This document shows positions 60,217-64,000 of a DNA stretch of 64,000 bases, piece by piece; within the stretch, counting starts at the first letter, position 1, and each line of letters opens with the position of its first letter. The position numbers and the translations under genes are program-made. Source of the DNA: Acidobacteriota bacterium (lineage in GTDB: Bacteria > Acidobacteriota > Terriglobia > Acidiferrales > UBA7541); the NCBI GenBank assembly GCA_013289955.1, contig JABCYZ010000002.1:434001-498000 (forward strand), read 5' to 3'. The notes beneath the pieces were generated by a model that did no database searches, was not told the DNA's origin, and saw only the letters and a list, made by a program, of their open reading frames with translations.

Positions 60217-60924
60217 CTAGGAGCGTTCGACCTTGGGCGTCGACTGAGCTCCCAGCGGTTCCCGGAAAGGATCCATCGGAATCGGCGCGTACTCGACCTC
60301 GATGATCTCGAGATGCTCCGTCTTCGCTGGCGCGCGCAGGTTCACGCGGTCGCCCGGGCTCGCCTTCATCAGCGCATTGGCGAGAGGCGAACGCCAGCTG
60401 ATGTAGCCGCGGTCGAGGTCCACCTCGTCAATGCCGACGATCGAGACGACGTGTTCGAGGCCGGCGGCGTCCTTGTAGGTCACGGTTGCGCCAAAGAAGA
60501 CGCGCGTAGCCGCCGAACCTGGCCGCGGAGCAGCGGGATCGACGGCCACGGCCGCGTCAATGCGTTTGGTGAGAAAGCGAATCCGCGAATCGATCTGGCC
60601 TAACCGTCGTTTGCCGTAGAGGTAGTCGGCGTTTTCACTGCGGTCCCCGTTACTGGCAGCCCAAGCTACGACCTCCACCACCGCGGGCCGCTCGCGACTC
60701 AGCAGGAACCGATGCTCGTCTCTCAGCCGCTGCAACCCGGCGGGCGTGATGTAGTTTTTGGGCGTGGGCCCCGCTTCCTCGCGCACCGGCCCTCGGAGCG
60801 GCCGCTTTGTTCGCATTTGCCAATCTGCCATGGGATTTCGCGTACCTGTGGGTGACCCGGTCTCGGAAGGTCCGCGCCTCGGTCCCGATAATTCCTCGCG
60901 CGGACTGGATGTCGAATGATACAT
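60217..60924 (-). CDS. GreA/GreB-family transcription elongation factor with N-terminal extension
   Basis: A 235-residue Gre factor. The coiled coil has KNYITPAGLQRLRDEHRFLL then NGDRSENADYLYGKRRL, with the acidic tip DxxEN that stimulates transcript cleavage. The FKBP-like C-terminal domain is FFGATVTYKDAAGLEHVVSI to MKASPGDRVNLRAP. The first 60 residues are a Ser/Gly/Pro-rich extension longer than in GreA or GreB (about 158 residues). The ATG at 60924 follows GGAAAGACCG. The arrangement is closest to GreB. The extension has no recognised domain. Confidence 0.85.
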   Translation of the reverse strand: MYHSTSSPREELSGPRRGPSETGSPTGTRNPMADWQMRTKRPLRGPVREEAGPTPKNYITPAGLQRLRDEHRFLLSRERPAVVEVVAWAASNGDRSENADYLYGKRRLGQIDSRIRFLTKRIDAAVAVDPAAPRPGSAATRVFFGATVTYKDAAGLEHVVSIVGIDEVDLDRGYISWRSPLANALMKASPGDRVNLRAPAKTEHLEIIEVEYAPIPMDPFREPLGAQSTPKVERS

Positions 60925-61033
60925 CGGTCTTTCCTGTAGCACTCTTAGAAAATGCGGTGGCGCTTCCGATTGATGCTCTCATTTGGAGGGACACGGGCCC
61001 TTCCATGATTTGCACAGCGCGGCCACCGAATTC

Positions 61034-62551
61034 CTAGGGTGCGGGCCGCACGGGCTGCAGTTGACTCCAGTTTCCTGAGAGTTGCCTGTTCGGGTTGAAG
61101 TTCGGATCATCACTCATGATGTATTCGTTTGACCCGTTCAACCAGGCGTGATCGAACTGGTTGCTCAGTTCCATAGTATTTCCAGTCGTGGGATCCCGAA
61201 ACGTTTGCACCCCACGTATGTTTTGGTCAAATCCGAAAGCACTGTTTTCTGAACCCCGCTGTGCGTTGGCGGTGACGCCCATGATGGTGTCGGCGACATG
61301 CTTTTGAAAGGCGGCCACCATTGCGTCCATGGTGGCTTCCTTTTGAGACTCCGCCTGATAGAGTTTGGCAATAACTCCATTCGAATAAGCCTGCCACTTC
61401 GGCTCTCGTTGAACGGAACTGATCATCACTTTGAAAAGCTTATCGTTGACATCGAGTTGCCCTTTCGGCGCCCGCAAAGCCATCACGTCGATTGCGTGGC
61501 AATCGTAAAATGTGCTCCGACCCTGGGGAAAGATACGTGTCACCACGACCAGCGACACCCAATCCTCTAATGTCTTGCCATCTTTTTGAAATTCGATACG
61601 CGCCCGAATCGCCTCGGTTCGAGCGCTGCCGCCCTTGCCCGCATCATCTGGCGGCAGCCCCAATTGCTTGCGTGCCATCTGGTTAAGCTCGGGGAACGGC
61701 TCAACCGAAACAACCGTACTCCCGCCTGGGAACGCGCTGAGCACGTTTTGGCGAAAATATTCTTCAGCTTTCATGGGTTTCTTCACCGGGCAAGGCTTGC
61801 CTTGAAGGCCGAGGGCGCGGCGATTGGGGTCTGTCAACTTGCGCAACGCCGCTGGATCATCCGTATATTGCCAACTGTCGTTTGGGGCACCTTGAAAAGC
61901 GAATGACCCGTCCTCACTCGTGGCCTCCCAAGACACCGCATAAAGATCTGAAAAACATCCCTCGTTGGTGTTGCCGGCCACGCTGCCCTTGAAGTCCCAT
62001 GTGGAAGGGATCAACAGATCCATCGTCGGAAGGTCGACCTTGCCCCCCAATGCCGGATCTACGACATGGGCGATGACTTGGACTTGCTTCATGCGGAGGT
62101 AGGAGCCGGGGGCAGTGCCGCGCGCCGCCAGTTTCGGCGCAACATCGGCACCGTCGGACGACTTTGCGGCGGGAGTGGCCCCGGCGCTGGAGGCGCGGGG
62201 CGAGTCGATGGGGGCGGCCGGAGCGGAGGATGCCGGGGTTTCGGAAGCGGGGGATGCACTCGAAGAACTGGGCAGAGAACCCTTGCTCGGGTTCGCAGTC
62301 AGCCCCGCGGCTTGTTTGCACCGGTCAGACAGCGAGTCCTTGTGCTCCTTGAGGCAGGCCACGATTCGGCCCCCACCGGGTTGCACTCCCGCACACAGCT
62401 TCTGTGCATCCTCGGCACAAGCGGCGCGAATCGCAGCAAGGGACTGCTGATCACCCGCCTGGACGGATTGCCCCGCTCCCACAGACGAAACGGAGAAAAC
62501 AGTTAGCGACAGCAGCAGGCAAGACGCATCGGCGATTCGTCTTACTTTCAT
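61034..62551 (-). CDS. exported Cys-rich GG-repeat protein of unknown function
   Basis: A 505-residue protein. The N-terminus is a signal peptide (LLLSLTVFSVSSVGAGQSV). A Cys-rich golgi-apparatus-protein-like repeat follows: AAIRAACAEDAQKLCAGVQP and CLKEHKDSLSDRCKQAAG, with four Cys. A Ser/Ala/Pro-rich linker leads to a 350-residue domain with the segments TRIFPQGRSTFYDCHAIDVM and QNIRGVQTFRDPTTGNTMEL that I do not recognise. It is probably periplasmic or secreted. The function is unknown. Confidence 0.75.
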   Translation of the reverse strand: MKVRRIADASCLLLSLTVFSVSSVGAGQSVQAGDQQSLAAIRAACAEDAQKLCAGVQPGGGRIVACLKEHKDSLSDRCKQAAGLTANPSKGSLPSSSSASPASETPASSAPAAPIDSPRASSAGATPAAKSSDGADVAPKLAARGTAPGSYLRMKQVQVIAHVVDPALGGKVDLPTMDLLIPSTWDFKGSVAGNTNEGCFSDLYAVSWEATSEDGSFAFQGAPNDSWQYTDDPAALRKLTDPNRRALGLQGKPCPVKKPMKAEEYFRQNVLSAFPGGSTVVSVEPFPELNQMARKQLGLPPDDAGKGGSARTEAIRARIEFQKDGKTLEDWVSLVVVTRIFPQGRSTFYDCHAIDVMALRAPKGQLDVNDKLFKVMISSVQREPKWQAYSNGVIAKLYQAESQKEATMDAMVAAFQKHVADTIMGVTANAQRGSENSAFGFDQNIRGVQTFRDPTTGNTMELSNQFDHAWLNGSNEYIMSDDPNFNPNRQLSGNWSQLQPVRPAP

Positions 62552-62796
62552 TTCGACCTCTCTTGATGGAAGTGCTTGTGAAAATTGGGGGACGCAGGGC
62601 TAAAAGCATAACATGACCAATTCAGTTGTTCAGAGTGAATTGATCGGCCACTCGGAAGTTGGCCCGCACGGCGTTCCGGGAGACGAAGTAAGGTATTGCG
62701 GTTTGACTCACCGATGGGCGAGGTCGCAAAGCGGCCCCATCCAAAGCCGTTGCCAGACACTCGGAGCGATTATGTTGCGGCGCTCCGAGGGGCGGC

Positions 62797-64000
62797 CTAC
62801 AGGGAAGTGTGTCCCTGTTTGAGGTTCCAGATGGCCGCGACGAGAGCGTCGACGTCTTCACAGGTGTTGTAGAGAGCGAGGGACGGGCGAACTGTGCTTT
62901 CCACGCCGAACCGGCGAAGAATCGGCTGAGCGCAATGATGGCCGGCGCGTACAGCGATACCTTGACGATTGAGAGCGGCACCGACATCCTCGGTCCGGAA
63001 GCCATCGAGCACAAACGACAAGACCCCGGCCTTCTCCCGCGCGGTTCCAATCAGCCGAAGTCCAGGAATGCGCTGCAGTGCTTCCGTCGCGTACAACAGG
63101 AGATCGTGTTCGTAGCGCGAGATGTTCGGCATTCCGACGCGCTCGATGTAATCGATGGCTGCTCCGAGACCTACCGCATCCGCGATGTTCCCGGTGCCCG
63201 CTTCGAAGCGCCCGGGTGGCGGCTGATAGGTTGTTTTCTCAAAGGTGACATCCTGAATCATATTGCCGCCGCCGTGCCAGGGCTGGGTGTTTTCCAAAAT
63301 GCCGAGCTTACCGTAGACGGCTCCGATGCCAGTGGGGCCAAACATCTTGTGCCCGGAGAAGACATAAAAGTCGCAGTCAAAGAGCTGCACGTCGGTCCGC
63401 ATGTGCGAGACGGCTTGCGCGCCATCTAGAAGCACATTCGCTCCGTAGCGGTGCGCCATCTCGATCATTTCCTGCACGGGGGTTACCGTGCCCAGCGCAT
63501 TGGAAACCTGCGCAAACGACACCAGTCGCGTGCGCGGCCCTAAAAGCTTTTGATACTCGTCGAGAATTACCTGCCCGCTGTTGTCGACAGGCGCTATGCG
63601 CAGCCGCGCGCCTTTCTCCGCGCAAAGCATCTGCCAGGGGACGATATTGGCGTGATGTTCGAGCCAGGTGATGACGATTTCGTCGTCCTTCTGGATATTC
63701 TGCCGTCCCCAGCTCTGCGCCACCAGATTGATGGCCTCGGTGGTGCCCCGTACAAAGATAATCTCTTTCACCGTGCCCGCGTTGATGAAGCGTCGCACTT
63801 TTTCGCGCGCGTCCTCGTAAGCATCCGTGGCGCGCGCCGCGAGTTCGTGAGCGGCCCGGTGAATATTCGAATTCTCGTGGGCGTAAAAATCGCTGAGGCG
63901 GTCAATCACGCTTTGCGGTTTCTGCGTGGTAGCGGCGTTGTCCAGCCAGATCAGCGGCTTGCCGTGGACACGCTCCTGGAGAACAGGAAAGTCGCGCCGA
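62797..64000 (-). CDS. sufS: SufS-type cysteine desulfurase (partial, N-terminus off the right edge)
   Basis: PLP-dependent enzyme that removes sulfur from cysteine for Fe-S cluster assembly. The frame is open to the window edge. It begins RRDFPVLQERVHGKPLIWLD and then NAATTQKP, so only about 10 to 20 residues are missing. The PLP Lys is in FSGHKMFGPTGIG and the catalytic Cys in RAGHHCAQPILRRFG. The stop is at 62797. A shorter ORF starting at GTG 63909 is an internal frame start only. Other suf genes presumably lie to the right. Confidence 0.93.
   Translation of the reverse strand, partial: RRDFPVLQERVHGKPLIWLDNAATTQKPQSVIDRLSDFYAHENSNIHRAAHELAARATDAYEDAREKVRRFINAGTVKEIIFVRGTTEAINLVAQSWGRQNIQKDDEIVITWLEHHANIVPWQMLCAEKGARLRIAPVDNSGQVILDEYQKLLGPRTRLVSFAQVSNALGTVTPVQEMIEMAHRYGANVLLDGAQAVSHMRTDVQLFDCDFYVFSGHKMFGPTGIGAVYGKLGILENTQPWHGGGNMIQDVTFEKTTYQPPPGRFEAGTGNIADAVGLGAAIDYIERVGMPNISRYEHDLLLYATEALQRIPGLRLIGTAREKAGVLSFVLDGFRTEDVGAALNRQGIAVRAGHHCAQPILRRFGVESTVRPSLALYNTCEDVDALVAAIWNLKQGHTSL

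Overview
The window looks like chromosome from an acidobacterium (Acidobacteriota, probably the Terriglobia side). The organism call is inference. It rests on an Oar-type TonB-dependent receptor with a carboxypeptidase-regulatory N-terminus (45515-48514), a PadR plus MacB-like ADOP permease pair (57006-60030), TPR and YVTN secreted proteins, high GC and dense convergent gene packing. Both ends cut a gene: a CoA-transferase beta subunit on the left and a SufS-type cysteine desulfurase on the right.

Layout. 1-5241: CoA-transferase scoAB, a membrane-anchored monoheme cytochrome c, a small exported protein, and a molybdate operon (MerR/Mop regulator, modA, modB, modC). 5453-16660: SnoaL-like protein, a FadN-type beta-oxidation enzyme, patatin lipase, fatty acid desaturase, PilZ, YVTN, TPR and SGNH proteins. 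17266-20000: the most notable locus, a copper-type 'bufferin' RiPP operon. It encodes an exported precursor with two CKGKNSCKGKGGC modules, a DUF692 (MNIO) oxidase, a DUF2063 partner and a DoxX membrane protein. 20064-24918: a zinc peptidase and an ABC-2 exporter operon with a large membrane protein. 25015-28934: succinate dehydrogenase of the five-helix SdhC class, plus a TPR gene. 29421-31773: YCII, RibD_C and ECF42-like sigma genes. 31821-39409: peroxiredoxin, amidohydrolase, cytochrome c, MntH, DUF3467, and a CGNR regulator divergent from a PLP enzyme.

39693-45016 is accessory DNA. A tRNA-Ile gene is followed by two further copies of its 3' part at 43906 and 44971. These define two consecutive segments: about 4.2 kb with an AraC-regulated SDR, NADP-binding and SnoaL cassette plus SDR debris, and about 1.1 kb carrying only a Phd/RelE toxin-antitoxin pair. 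No integrase is visible. A tRNA-Asp follows.

45515-54015 holds the TonB receptor, a DUF1080 remnant, a nine-heme cytochrome c whose first domain resembles the monoheme cytochrome at 1063-1668, then three PIN-type toxin-antitoxin pairs and a decayed fourth PIN gene. 54211-64000 holds MarC, an L,D-transpeptidase lipoprotein, PadR/ADOP with a perfect 12-bp inverted repeat over the padR start, a GreA/GreB factor, a Cys-rich GG-repeat secreted protein and SufS.

All functions are read from motifs and family resemblance by eye; no database search was run.
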